Shown one piece after another: positions 54,863 to 63,132 of a stretch of 64,000 bases of DNA; positions within the stretch are counted from its first letter, which is position 1, and each line of letters starts with the position of its first letter. Made by a program: the position numbers and the translations under genes. Origin of the DNA: Agaribacillus aureus. Its GTDB lineage: Bacteria; Bacteroidota; Bacteroidia; Cytophagales; Cyclobacteriaceae. The stretch covers positions 186,001 to 250,000 of the forward strand of contig JAUJEB010000004.1 in the NCBI GenBank assembly GCA_030442055.1, in the 5' to 3' direction. The notes under the pieces were generated by a model that saw nothing but the letters and a program-made list of their open reading frames with translations, made no database searches and was not told the DNA's origin.

Positions 54863-56035
54863 ATGAAAAAAAGAGTATTTTTAAAAAAAGCCGGAATCGG
54901 AAGCCTTGCCTTAGCCAATGCATCTTTGCTGGGCATGAGCTGTTCAAACAAAAAAACTGCGGACGCAACAACCGATGAAAAACCCGTTCTCTCTCCAAAA
55001 TCATCCAAAAACTGGGCCTGGATTTCACCGCCTGCGAACTGGAACAGGGAAGATTGGCAAGCCAAACTGGCACAGGCCAAGGCCAGCGGTTTTGATGCTT
55101 TGGTCTTAAATGTTTATAATAGCCATGTTGCCTTTTTTGAAAACGATCGCATACCCGTGAAAGAAGCGATTGCCGAAAAAGTGATCCCGCTTTGTAAAGA
55201 AGCAGGCCTCGAATTTCACGCGTGGATGTTTACCATGCCATGCAATATTGAAAAAATAGTAAAGAGACATCCCGACTGGTTTGCCGTTAACGGCCTTGGA
55301 GAATCTGCTGCTACCAAGCCAGCCTATGTCGATTATTATAAATTTTTATGCCCTTGTCATCCCGAAGCCCAGGAATTTGTGAAAAATAACGTAAAATCCA
55401 TCGCTGAAATTGACGGGATCGATGGCGTGCATTTCGACTACGTCAGACTTCCCGATGTTATTCTGGCGGAAGGACTGCAGCCAAAATACGATATCGTGCA
55501 GGACAAAGAATATCCGCAATATGATTACTGCTATTCTGAATTTTGCCGCAACTTATTTAAGGAAAAAACAGGTATCGACCCTTTGAAAGACCTGGAAGAT
55601 CCATCGGCCCATCAGGAATGGCGGCAATTCAGGTATGACAGTATTACCAACCTGGTGAATAACCAGCTGGTACCTGAAGTAAAAAGCCGGAATAAAATGG
55701 TAACCGCTGCAGTATTTCCCAACTGGGAAAGTGTAAGACAGCAATGGCACCGCTGGGACCTGGACGCCTTTCTGCCCATGCTATATCATAATTTTTACAA
55801 TGCTGATATCGACTTTATCAGGGAGCACACCAAAAAGGGTTTGGAAAGGTTAAAGAATGCCAATAACGATAAGCCTATTTACAGCGGTATATTTTTGTCA
55901 GCTCTGAAACCCGATGAACTTGAGATAGCCAATCAGATGGCGAGGGAAGGAGGCGCTGGTGGTATTTCTATCTTTGCCCTGGAACAGGCAAGCGACGAAT
56001 ACATGCAGCGCTTTGCCCAGGTGCTGGCACATTAA
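54863..56035 (+). CDS. Family-10-like glycosyl hydrolase (GHL10), exported
   Basis: A 390-residue protein with an N-terminal signal (KKRVFLKKAGIGSLALANASLLGMSCSNKK) that resembles a Tat/lipoprotein signal without a twin arginine. The body is a TIM barrel of the GHL10/YngK kind: ASGFDALVLNVYNSHVAFF (about 73-91), EFHAWMFTMPCN, IDGIDGVHFDYVRLPD (about 185-200), and MVTAAVFPNWESVRQQWHRWDLDAFLPMLYHNFY. The substrate is unknown; by context a mannose-containing glycan. It follows the CBM9-like gene by 1 base and precedes the isomerase-like gene by 20. Confidence 0.82.
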   Translation: MKKRVFLKKAGIGSLALANASLLGMSCSNKKTADATTDEKPVLSPKSSKNWAWISPPANWNREDWQAKLAQAKASGFDALVLNVYNSHVAFFENDRIPVKEAIAEKVIPLCKEAGLEFHAWMFTMPCNIEKIVKRHPDWFAVNGLGESAATKPAYVDYYKFLCPCHPEAQEFVKNNVKSIAEIDGIDGVHFDYVRLPDVILAEGLQPKYDIVQDKEYPQYDYCYSEFCRNLFKEKTGIDPLKDLEDPSAHQEWRQFRYDSITNLVNNQLVPEVKSRNKMVTAAVFPNWESVRQQWHRWDLDAFLPMLYHNFYNADIDFIREHTKKGLERLKNANNDKPIYSGIFLSALKPDELEIANQMAREGGAGGISIFALEQASDEYMQRFAQVLAH

Positions 56036-56055
56036 CTAATTTTTTAGGGCCACTT

Positions 56056-57747
56056 ATGATCAATAAAAATCCTTATGTAGAAGTCCAAGCTTCTGACCAT
56101 AGCTGTCATGAAGGATGGGATAACATTGTAGTTGAATTACAACGCCAAATCAAAAAACAGGGTAAGAAAAAAATAATCATTACCATTGATTGCTATCACG
56201 GCACTTACAGCGATGTCAACCTGCAGACCCTTAAGGAAAGGCTATCACCTAATGTAACTTGTCGCGCCAAGGATATTTATAAGGACGAGGTGGATATCAG
56301 AGCCATGGCGAAAAGAGACATGAACGGCGAATTGCTCAACACTAAATATTCAAATTATGTCATCGATGACTACTTCGACGACAATCGCCTGAAAGCCTTA
56401 AGAAATAACATTGATTTTATAGAAGAAGGTGTCATCCTCATTCACGGAATCGGCGCCCATAAGATCTGGCCTTCCGATATTCTGATTTACTCAGATATGT
56501 CCAAATGGGAGATCCTGCAAAGAACCCGGAGGAATGAGATTTCCAATATAGGTGTCCACAATGAGCAGGATCCTCTTGACGCGCAACTCAAGTGGAGTTA
56601 TTTCATCGACTGGAAGATATGCGATAAAATCAAAAAACAGCTGCTACCCCAGTGCGACTATTTTCTGGAAACCAATAATTGGAACAAACCAAAACTGGCC
56701 AGCGGCGATTTGGTGCGTAAAGCCTATGAGCTGGCCAGTCAGCAACCACTATTCATGGCACCTTTTTTTGACCCCGAATTGTGGGATCAAAATATATCAC
56801 AGGGAAAATCGTCCGTTGAGGACTTCCTCTGGGGGTTTAACTGCGATGTGGAAACGGATAACATTTTGTTGAAAATCGGTAACTGTCTTTTTGAGACGCC
56901 TGCCATCAATGCTGTCTACTATGACCCTAAGAAGTTCCTGGGACAGGCCGTTTTTCGAAAATTTGGTTCAGAACTTCCCTTGCGTTTTAATTTTATTGAC
57001 ACACAGGAAGAAGATGACCTAGCCCTTTTTGTTTATCCCGGTATTGATTATTTGAGAGATAACTTTAACATTCATTACCATCAATGTGAGAATTTTTATA
57101 TGATGGATGTGGGTGAAAAATCCAAAATACAGCCGGGACTAAAAGAGAACATTTCCGCTGAATTTTTCTGTGACACCCTCGAAAAGAGCAAAACAAAAAC
57201 ACATCGCAAGGCGCTGGCAAGGTTGTTAAATAAGATCCCGGTAAAAAAACATGATCATCTGTTTGTACCGGCAGAAACCATTTACAAACTACCAGACAAT
57301 GCGATCACTTTACACATCAGTTCGGCACCTGGCATATTTAAATGGAATTTATATGAAATTCCAGTAGAAAAGGTGGGGATATTAGATAACTTCATCAACA
57401 ACCCGCCTGCGTTAAGCCATTATAAAAAGAAACTGATGAATCAATCATCGTCCGTAGATGACACTGGCATGGTGGAAGAATCACTCGCACCGCAATACAA
57501 CCAATACTTTGCCCTACATCGATTATGGTTTGACAAGGAAATCGAAATACAAACCGATGGAACGGTGCATATATTCAATTTAATAGAGGGCAACGAAGTA
57601 ATTATAGAGGGGTCTGACAATCAATTTAAGGCCGTCCACGTACATTATGCCGAAACGTTTGTGGTTCCTGCCGATATTGAAAAAATCATCATCAAACCCG
57701 TAGGTGAGGGAAAATTCGGAATGCTGAAATCATTTCTAAAAAGTTGA
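56056..57747 (+). CDS. Class I mannose-6-phosphate-isomerase-like protein, metal ligands lost
   Basis: A 563-residue protein. Residues 1-225 match the nucleotide-kinase-like front half found in large Bacteroidota phosphomannose isomerases (IITIDCYHGTYSDVN, GVILIHGIGAH, RRNEISNIGVHNEQDP). The back half follows the isomerase order: PLRFNFIDTQEEDDLALFVYP, HYHQCENFYMMDVG, HDHLFVPAETIYKLPDN, ALHRLWF. Where active enzymes have the zinc ligands Q and H (SLQVHP) and a third H (GTVHCSG), this one has F325, Y327 and Y410; only E345 remains. It is therefore probably not an isomerase and may sense or bind a mannose phosphate. Last gene of the rightward mannoside operon. Confidence 0.75.
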   Translation: MINKNPYVEVQASDHSCHEGWDNIVVELQRQIKKQGKKKIIITIDCYHGTYSDVNLQTLKERLSPNVTCRAKDIYKDEVDIRAMAKRDMNGELLNTKYSNYVIDDYFDDNRLKALRNNIDFIEEGVILIHGIGAHKIWPSDILIYSDMSKWEILQRTRRNEISNIGVHNEQDPLDAQLKWSYFIDWKICDKIKKQLLPQCDYFLETNNWNKPKLASGDLVRKAYELASQQPLFMAPFFDPELWDQNISQGKSSVEDFLWGFNCDVETDNILLKIGNCLFETPAINAVYYDPKKFLGQAVFRKFGSELPLRFNFIDTQEEDDLALFVYPGIDYLRDNFNIHYHQCENFYMMDVGEKSKIQPGLKENISAEFFCDTLEKSKTKTHRKALARLLNKIPVKKHDHLFVPAETIYKLPDNAITLHISSAPGIFKWNLYEIPVEKVGILDNFINNPPALSHYKKKLMNQSSSVDDTGMVEESLAPQYNQYFALHRLWFDKEIEIQTDGTVHIFNLIEGNEVIIEGSDNQFKAVHVHYAETFVVPADIEKIIIKPVGEGKFGMLKSFLKS

Positions 57748-57761
57748 CACCTGAATGATGT

Positions 57762-57778
57762 ACGTTCCCCGGGAACGT
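57762..57778. repeat. Palindrome ACGTTCC-CCG-GGAACGT before modB
   Basis: Two perfect 7-bp arms with a 3-base centre, 102 bases before the modB start and 14 bases after the isomerase-like gene. No T run follows, so it is more likely an operator or junction mark than a terminator. Confidence 0.35.
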
Positions 57779-57879
57779 GTAAATCAAATTTTAATAGGCA
57801 TTTGTTTCTATTTTCAGTATAATAACAGCTTGGTTTATGGCTGTGCAAAAACAGATGTTTAAAAAAGAGAAACCCACAG

Positions 57880-58554
57880 GTGATTGACTGGAGCCCGATT
57901 CTTTTGACTTTTAAGCTGGCATTGATTACCACGGTCATGCTGGTCATCATTGGCATTCCCCTGGCCTATGGGCTGGCCTTTTCAAAATTTAAGATTAAAC
58001 CGGTAATTGAAACGCTCGTGAGTATGCCATTGGTTTTGCCGCCGACGGTATTGGGGTTTTATCTGCTCATAGCCTTTAGTCCCAACAGTGGTCTGGGACG
58101 GTGGCTGAGCGAATGGTTTGGTTTTGAGCTGGTTTTCTCCTTTGAGGGGTTGGTAGTTGCATCGGTTATTTACAGCTTGCCATTTATGGTGCATCCCATT
58201 CAATCGGGGCTAGCCAATGTGCCTCAAAGCTTAAAAGAGGCTTCGCAACTGTTGGGAAAATCAGATATCACTACTTTGGTGCGAGTCCTGCTTCCTAATA
58301 TTAAACCGGCGCTTCTGACCGGGGTAGTCCTTAGCTTTGCCCACACAATCGGTGAATTTGGCGTGGTGCTGATGATCGGCGGAAATATTCCTCATGAAAC
58401 CAGGGTAGCTTCCATCGCCATTTACGATGAAGTAGAAGCCCTGAATTACGATTCTGCCAATACCTACTCACTGATTCTGTTTGCTGTGACATTTATCATC
58501 CTGCTTGCTGTTTTTCTCGTCAATAATGGCCGTTTAAATAAGAAGTGGCTATGA
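57880..58554 (+). CDS. modB: Molybdate ABC transporter, permease
   Basis: A 224-residue inner membrane permease with five or six membrane segments; it forms the channel for molybdate. The start MIDWSPILLTFKLALITTVML is typical, and the EAA loop that docks ModC is SLKEASQLLGKSDITTLVRVLLPNIKPALLTG (about 111-142). The start is a GTG at 57880. It shares ATGA with modC. Its binding protein, modA, is about 19 kb upstream on the same strand, with the mannoside locus between. Confidence 0.93.
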   Translation: MIDWSPILLTFKLALITTVMLVIIGIPLAYGLAFSKFKIKPVIETLVSMPLVLPPTVLGFYLLIAFSPNSGLGRWLSEWFGFELVFSFEGLVVASVIYSLPFMVHPIQSGLANVPQSLKEASQLLGKSDITTLVRVLLPNIKPALLTGVVLSFAHTIGEFGVVLMIGGNIPHETRVASIAIYDEVEALNYDSANTYSLILFAVTFIILLAVFLVNNGRLNKKWL

Positions 58555-59429
58555 TCGATATTAATTTAACAAAAACCTTGCAAGGGCCTGATGGCAAAAT
58601 GATGCTAGCGGTGGAAGCCCACATTAATCAGGGTGACCTGGTTGTTATCTACGGCCCTTCAGGGGCTGGCAAAACTTCCATTTTAAGAATGTTGGCAGGC
58701 CTGCTCCAGCCGGAAAGTGGTAAGATAGCCGTCAATAATGTTTGCTGGTTTGACAGTGAAAAAAATATCCATCTCAAGCCACAACAACGCAAAGTTGGTT
58801 TTGTATGGCAGGATTATGCACTTTTCCCCAATATGACAGTGAAGGAAAATTTACAATATGCATTACCCCGATCACAGCCTGCCCATATTCTGACCGAACT
58901 AATTGATATCATTGAGCTAAACCGACTGCAGGACCGAATGCCACAAAGCTTATCAGGTGGCCAACAACAAAGAGTAGCGCTCGCCAGAGCGCTTGTCAGG
59001 AGCCCGGAGGTACTGCTGTTGGACGAGCCGCTTTCGGCATTGGACGAGGGAATGAGAGTTAAAATGCAGGATTTCCTGTTGAAAGTCCACCATCAATACG
59101 GTCTGACCACCATTCTGGTCACCCATGATATGGCAGAGATTTTTAAGCTGGCAAAAAAAATATTCCTGCTGCATAATGGTAAAATATTCAAACAGGGAGC
59201 GCCACACGAAGTTTTTACCCATCAGGACATTAGCGGCAAATACCGGATCACCGGCACCGTATTGAAAATTGACGCCAATGACGTCGTCTATGTCGTAAGT
59301 GTGTTAATAGGTAGCCAGATCATCAAAGTAATCGCTACTGCAGAAGAAAGAAAAGGCCTTAAAACCGGTGATAAGGTGCTAATTATTTCAAAAGCCTTTA
59401 ACCCGATCATTATGAAGATTAACAACTAG
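58551..59429 (+). CDS. modC: Molybdate ABC transporter, ATP-binding protein
   Basis: A 292-residue ATPase that drives molybdate import. Walker A GPSGAGKTS (about 36-44), Q-loop WQDYALFPNMTV, signature LSGGQQQRVALARAL (about 128-142), Walker B LLLDEPLSALD, and the switch His in ILVTHDMAE. A C-terminal TOBE domain (about 225-292) can bind molybdate. The ATG at 58551 overlaps the modB stop, so I prefer it to the GTG at 58545. The gap after it up to 59549 is AT-rich with only weak repeats. Confidence 0.95.
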   Translation: MIDINLTKTLQGPDGKMMLAVEAHINQGDLVVIYGPSGAGKTSILRMLAGLLQPESGKIAVNNVCWFDSEKNIHLKPQQRKVGFVWQDYALFPNMTVKENLQYALPRSQPAHILTELIDIIELNRLQDRMPQSLSGGQQQRVALARALVRSPEVLLLDEPLSALDEGMRVKMQDFLLKVHHQYGLTTILVTHDMAEIFKLAKKIFLLHNGKIFKQGAPHEVFTHQDISGKYRITGTVLKIDANDVVYVVSVLIGSQIIKVIATAEERKGLKTGDKVLIISKAFNPIIMKINN

Positions 59430-59549
59430 AGGACATCAGTTAAATTAATAAAATATTTTCTCTGTCAGGGATTTAACTTAATTTTATTAAAAATATCACC
59501 GAAGAATCGGACAACGGTTTTGACGCCCTGTACTCTTAAAATCTAAAAA

Positions 59550-60125
59550 ATGCAAGCATCTTATTTACCCAGTATCATCAAACAATTTGGATATTATCGC
59601 TTATTAGGGCAAAAGACATTTGACCAGTTGAGCGAGCATGAGCTTTTTGAACAACCGGACCCGGAATCAAACAGCATAGGCATTATTGTTAATCATTTGA
59701 GTGGCAACATGTTATCGAGGTGGACAGATTTCTTAATTAGTGATGGAGAAAAACCCTGGCGCAAGAGAGATGAAGAATTTGAAGACCTGCTGAAAACCAA
59801 AGCCGAGCTGCTGGCCAGCTGGAATAAAGGTTGGGATTGCTTATTTCTGGCCATTAATAGTCTCAAGGAGGGAGACCTTGAAAAAATCGTTTATATCCGT
59901 AATATGGGGCATACGGTCTTTGAAGCCATTAATCGCCAGCTGGCCCACTATGCCTATCACGTAGGACAAATTGTGTTTATTGGAAAGATGGTCAGACAAA
60001 AGGATTGGCAGAGCTTATCTATTCCCAAAGGCGATTCAAAAGCCTATAACCAGGAAAAATTTAATATGGCCAAAAGAAGACAACATTTTACAGATGAGTT
60101 CATAGACAAAAAAAACGAGTCCTAG
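59550..60125 (+). CDS. DinB-like DUF1572 protein
   Basis: A 191-residue four-helix protein of the DinB/YfiT superfamily. The three His of the metal site are visible: NHLSGN (about 49) and LAHYAYHVGQI (about 130-134). Family members may act as thiol-dependent transferases; the activity of this one is unknown. The ATG at 59550 follows a 120-base gap after modC. The next gene starts 29 bases on, same strand, so the small DUF genes from here may be co-transcribed. Confidence 0.8.
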   Translation: MQASYLPSIIKQFGYYRLLGQKTFDQLSEHELFEQPDPESNSIGIIVNHLSGNMLSRWTDFLISDGEKPWRKRDEEFEDLLKTKAELLASWNKGWDCLFLAINSLKEGDLEKIVYIRNMGHTVFEAINRQLAHYAYHVGQIVFIGKMVRQKDWQSLSIPKGDSKAYNQEKFNMAKRRQHFTDEFIDKKNES

Positions 60126-60154
60126 GCCTTCTACGTTTGAGAATTATCAATTTT

Positions 60155-60562
60155 ATGGATAAAGAAAAAATTTTCAAAAAGCTGAGATTCGGAGAAAATG
60201 CTGAAAATCTGGTTTTAAACGCACCTGATTTTTACAAATCCCTCCTTCAGGGTCATCCCTTCGATGATGAAATAAACCCGGATAAAGCAGGGCAATATGA
60301 TTTTGTTCAGGTATTTGCCACTGACCAGCAACACTTGGAGGCATTGGTGGCTGTGGCTGCACCAGCAGGCAAATACGATGCTGTCTTTTGGGCGTGCTAC
60401 CCTAAGGGTACGGGAAAAATCAAAAGCGATATTAAAAGGGAAACGGTATGGGAAGCATTTGGTAAGGTTCACTGCAGGGCCGTAACCGCCATTTCCATCG
60501 ACGAGACCTGGAGCGCGCTCAGGGCCCGACCGAACGAGGCTGTGGGCACCAAGTCTTCATGA
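60155..60562 (+). CDS. Small uncharacterised protein (DUF3052-like)
   Basis: A 135-residue cytosolic protein. ENLVLNAPDFYKSLL (about 14-28), YDFVQVFATDQQHLEAL (about 43-59), YDAVFWACYPKGTGKIKSDIKRETVWEAF (about 73-101) and SIDETWSALRARP (about 113-125) are likely conserved blocks; the last resembles families annotated DUF3052. No function is known and no catalytic motif is clear. I start at ATG 60155; the TTG at 60137 gives six more residues. Confidence 0.6.
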   Translation: MDKEKIFKKLRFGENAENLVLNAPDFYKSLLQGHPFDDEINPDKAGQYDFVQVFATDQQHLEALVAVAAPAGKYDAVFWACYPKGTGKIKSDIKRETVWEAFGKVHCRAVTAISIDETWSALRARPNEAVGTKSS

Positions 60563-60692
60563 GCTTAACATACCTGACCGCCGACAATGAGCAAAAACCT
60601 TAAACAACTTCCAGGGTTAATTAAACCGTATAATGTGAGACTTTTCCTTTGCCCTCATAAAATAACATTTGCACCTTTTTATATATTACCAC

Positions 60693-61058
60693 GTGCTTAG
60701 AGATATCGACAACTTTTATTTACAGAAGCAGGAACCGCTGAAAAGTTGTTTCCAGGGCCTGCGGGATTTTATCCTGAACTATAATCCTGACTTTACTGAG
60801 TCGTGGAAATACGGAATGCCATGCTTTTGCTACAAAGGCAAGCCATTCTGTTACCTGTGGACTGACAAAAAATTACACATCCCCTACATCCTGATGGTGG
60901 AAGGCAGAAACATCGAACATGCAGCATTGGTACAGGGTAATCGCTCAAGAATGAAAATCCTGCTCATCCACCCGGAAAAGGACCTGCCCGTTGAAACGAT
61001 TGATACTATATTTAAAATGGCCATAAAACTTTATAACCGGAACGCTAACCTTCGGTAA
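60693..61058 (+). CDS. DUF1801 protein
   Basis: A 121-residue protein of the DUF1801 (YdhG-like) fold: LRDFILNYNPDFTESWKYGMPCFCYKGKPFCYLWTDKKLHIPYILMVEG (about 21-70) with the conserved W-K-x-G-M-P piece. These small proteins are cytosolic and of unknown function, distantly like frataxin in shape. No ATG fits, so I use the GTG at 60693 (M-L-R-D-I-D), while a TTG at 60669 is possible. It lies between the DUF3052-like gene and the AraC gene. Confidence 0.75.
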   Translation: MLRDIDNFYLQKQEPLKSCFQGLRDFILNYNPDFTESWKYGMPCFCYKGKPFCYLWTDKKLHIPYILMVEGRNIEHAALVQGNRSRMKILLIHPEKDLPVETIDTIFKMAIKLYNRNANLR

Positions 61059-61192
61059 ACGCGCAATGACCATATAGCTGGTGCAACTAAAGGGACGAAG
61101 GGTTGGACTATGTCGGAAATTTCCTGAATTATATATTATCTTTATGATTATGCAGGGATTTGTACCCGGATTATGGATAACGATCAATAGCT

Positions 61193-62017
61193 ATGTTCAT
61201 ACCTTATTTCCCGAAATATCCATTGAATCAATATGTTAAAATGATCTGGTACCACAACGCCACTGTCAGCTATGAAAAAGAAAGAATTTTGCCGACAGGC
61301 ACGGTGGAATTGATCATTAATCTTGGGTCGCCCACGCAGGTTTTCCTGGACAACGGCATACAGGTCAACAAGGAATTCTGGGTATGTGGCATGCATACCG
61401 GCTCAATATTACACCAGCCTATCGCCGAAACACATATGATCGGGGTGAGTTTCAAACCTTTTGGTGCCCTTCCCTTTCTGAAGGTCCCGATGTCTGAATT
61501 AAAAAACAGCCTGGTAAACCTGGAGCTTATTTGGGGAAATGAGCCTTTCGAGTTAAAACAACAATTACTGGCCCAAAAGTCTGTCAGGGACCATTTCCTG
61601 ACAGTGGAAACTTTTTTGACAGCCAAACTATCAAATAGGCAAAATCACTTTGCCGCAATTATAGCATGGCTAGATTTGCAGCTTTCATCTTCGCGGGAGG
61701 TTCACCTGGAAGACCTTTATCAAAAAATTGGTTATAGCAAAAGGCATATCATCCAGGAATTCCGAAAATTTGTCGGGCTTACTCCTAAGGATCTGAAGCA
61801 AATATACCGGTTTAATGACGCCTTGAAGGCCATTGACCCCAACCAAATCAATTGGACCAGCCTCGCACTTACGTGTGATTATTACGACCAGGCTCACTTC
61901 AATAACCAATTCAAAAATTTTTCAGGACTGACACCTTCCGAATATGTTCAGTTTCGAAATCAGTTTCTCAATACCCCCTCCCAGGGCGAGGACGTTCATT
62001 TTGTCCCTGTTTCCTGA
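61193..62017 (+). CDS. AraC-family transcriptional regulator
   Basis: A 274-residue regulator. The front (about 1-150) is a cupin-like domain of the DUF6597 sort (LPTGTVELIINLG, GVSFKPFGALPFL), which may bind a small ligand. The two helix-turn-helix units of AraC are at about 175-260: HLEDLYQKIGYSKRHIIQEFRKFVGLTPKDLKQIYRFNDAL and IDPNQINWTSLALTCDYYDQAHFNNQFKNFSGLTPSEYVQ. Its targets are not clear; the small DUF genes around it are candidates. Starts at ATG 61193. Confidence 0.9.
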   Translation: MFIPYFPKYPLNQYVKMIWYHNATVSYEKERILPTGTVELIINLGSPTQVFLDNGIQVNKEFWVCGMHTGSILHQPIAETHMIGVSFKPFGALPFLKVPMSELKNSLVNLELIWGNEPFELKQQLLAQKSVRDHFLTVETFLTAKLSNRQNHFAAIIAWLDLQLSSSREVHLEDLYQKIGYSKRHIIQEFRKFVGLTPKDLKQIYRFNDALKAIDPNQINWTSLALTCDYYDQAHFNNQFKNFSGLTPSEYVQFRNQFLNTPSQGEDVHFVPVS

Positions 62018-62083
62018 CGGGTTCAAGGTAACTTTTTTCCAATGATCTGTTGTAAAGGCTGGCTACTTTTGCTAAAAAAAATT

Positions 62084-62461
62084 ATGACACGTATCATTCT
62101 CGCTGGTTTAAGCGCCATTATCATTTACGGCCTGGTTTGTCTCCCGGGAAATGCACTGATCACTAATCTTCTTCAGCACAACATCAATCCGGATGGCGCT
62201 GTAAATCATACCTTCACAGTATTGGCATTCCTGCTGGGACATCTGGTCTACTCGGGTTTAAGTGGGATAGGAATCAGGTTAATAGCTCCTTCGGAGGGGT
62301 TGAAGACGGCAAGAATGATAGGTCTGTTTTGTATGCTGGCTGTAAGTATAGGCGTTACCATCGGTTATTGGAATCTTATGCCAAAGTGGTATCATTTGCT
62401 TTTTTTCGTTATTTTGATTCCAATGGTTTGGCTGGGGACAAAACTGCCTTCAAAAAAATGA
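62084..62461 (+). CDS. Small four-helix membrane protein, unknown function
   Basis: A 125-residue protein with about four membrane segments (IILAGLSAIIIYGLVCLPG, FTVLAFLLGHLVYSGLSGIGI, MIGLFCMLAVSIGVTIGYW, LLFFVILIPMVWLG). I do not recognise the family. I start at the ATG at 62084, since the earlier ATG at 62042 adds a Cys/Lys-rich stretch without clear purpose. It lies 66 bases after the AraC gene and 21 bases before the DUF4287 gene. Confidence 0.6.
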   Translation: MTRIILAGLSAIIIYGLVCLPGNALITNLLQHNINPDGAVNHTFTVLAFLLGHLVYSGLSGIGIRLIAPSEGLKTARMIGLFCMLAVSIGVTIGYWNLMPKWYHLLFFVILIPMVWLGTKLPSKK

Positions 62462-62482
62462 TATCAATATAAACACAAAATT

Positions 62483-63016
62483 ATGGAACAAGGATTACTG
62501 GAAAAAACTGGCAAAACGCTTGAGGCGTGGATAGCTATCGTAAAAAAAGAGAAATTAGAGAAGCATGGCGAAATCATCAAATACCTGAAGGATCACCACA
62601 ATTTCACCCACGGCTTTGCCAATTTTGTAGCGCTCAAAACGCGACAGTCCGATGCCGGCTCAATTCCCGATGAAGATTTGATCCAAAACCAATATGCCAA
62701 GGGAAAGGAGCATCTAAAGCCAGTTTTTGACCTATTGATCAAACATATCAAAGCACTTGGCCAGGACATTGAAATTGTTCCTAAAAAAGCCAACGTCAGC
62801 ATCCGGAGGAAAAAACAGTTTGCGTTAATACAACCATCTACCAAAACCCGGATTGATCTAGGCCTGAAATTTAAAGACAAGGGCTTAACGGGCAAGCTGA
62901 AAGACTCGGGCCCTTTTGGTGCTATGTGCAGCCACCGAATTGAAATTACCGACACCGGGGAAGTGGATGCCGAAGTATTGGCTTTCCTGAAAGAAGCCTA
63001 TGAAAATGCCCAATAA
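62483..63016 (+). CDS. DUF4287/DUF5655 protein
   Basis: A 177-residue cytosolic protein. Residues 1-55 fit DUF4287 (TGKTLEAWIAIVKKEKLEKHGEIIKYLKDHHNFTHGFANFVA), and about 75-177 fit DUF5655 (HIKALGQDIEIVPKKANVSIRRKKQFALIQPSTKTRIDLGLKFKDK). DUF5655 also occurs in nuclease-like proteins, and the paired form is usually a stand-alone cytosolic protein of unknown use. No active site can be named. Confidence 0.8.
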   Translation: MEQGLLEKTGKTLEAWIAIVKKEKLEKHGEIIKYLKDHHNFTHGFANFVALKTRQSDAGSIPDEDLIQNQYAKGKEHLKPVFDLLIKHIKALGQDIEIVPKKANVSIRRKKQFALIQPSTKTRIDLGLKFKDKGLTGKLKDSGPFGAMCSHRIEITDTGEVDAEVLAFLKEAYENAQ

Positions 63017-63132
63017 GGTTTACCAGGCAATTTGAAAATACCGGTGAAATAATTTGATTTTTTTAAGAAATAATTGAAACCGTTCAGCTGTACTTATTCG
63101 TAAGGATAATGGGAAGCAAAATCGCCCGACCT

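Noticed and set aside
59446-59489. AT-only inverted repeat after modC as terminator
   Set aside because: The 9-bp stem is entirely A/T with a 26-base loop, too weak to claim.
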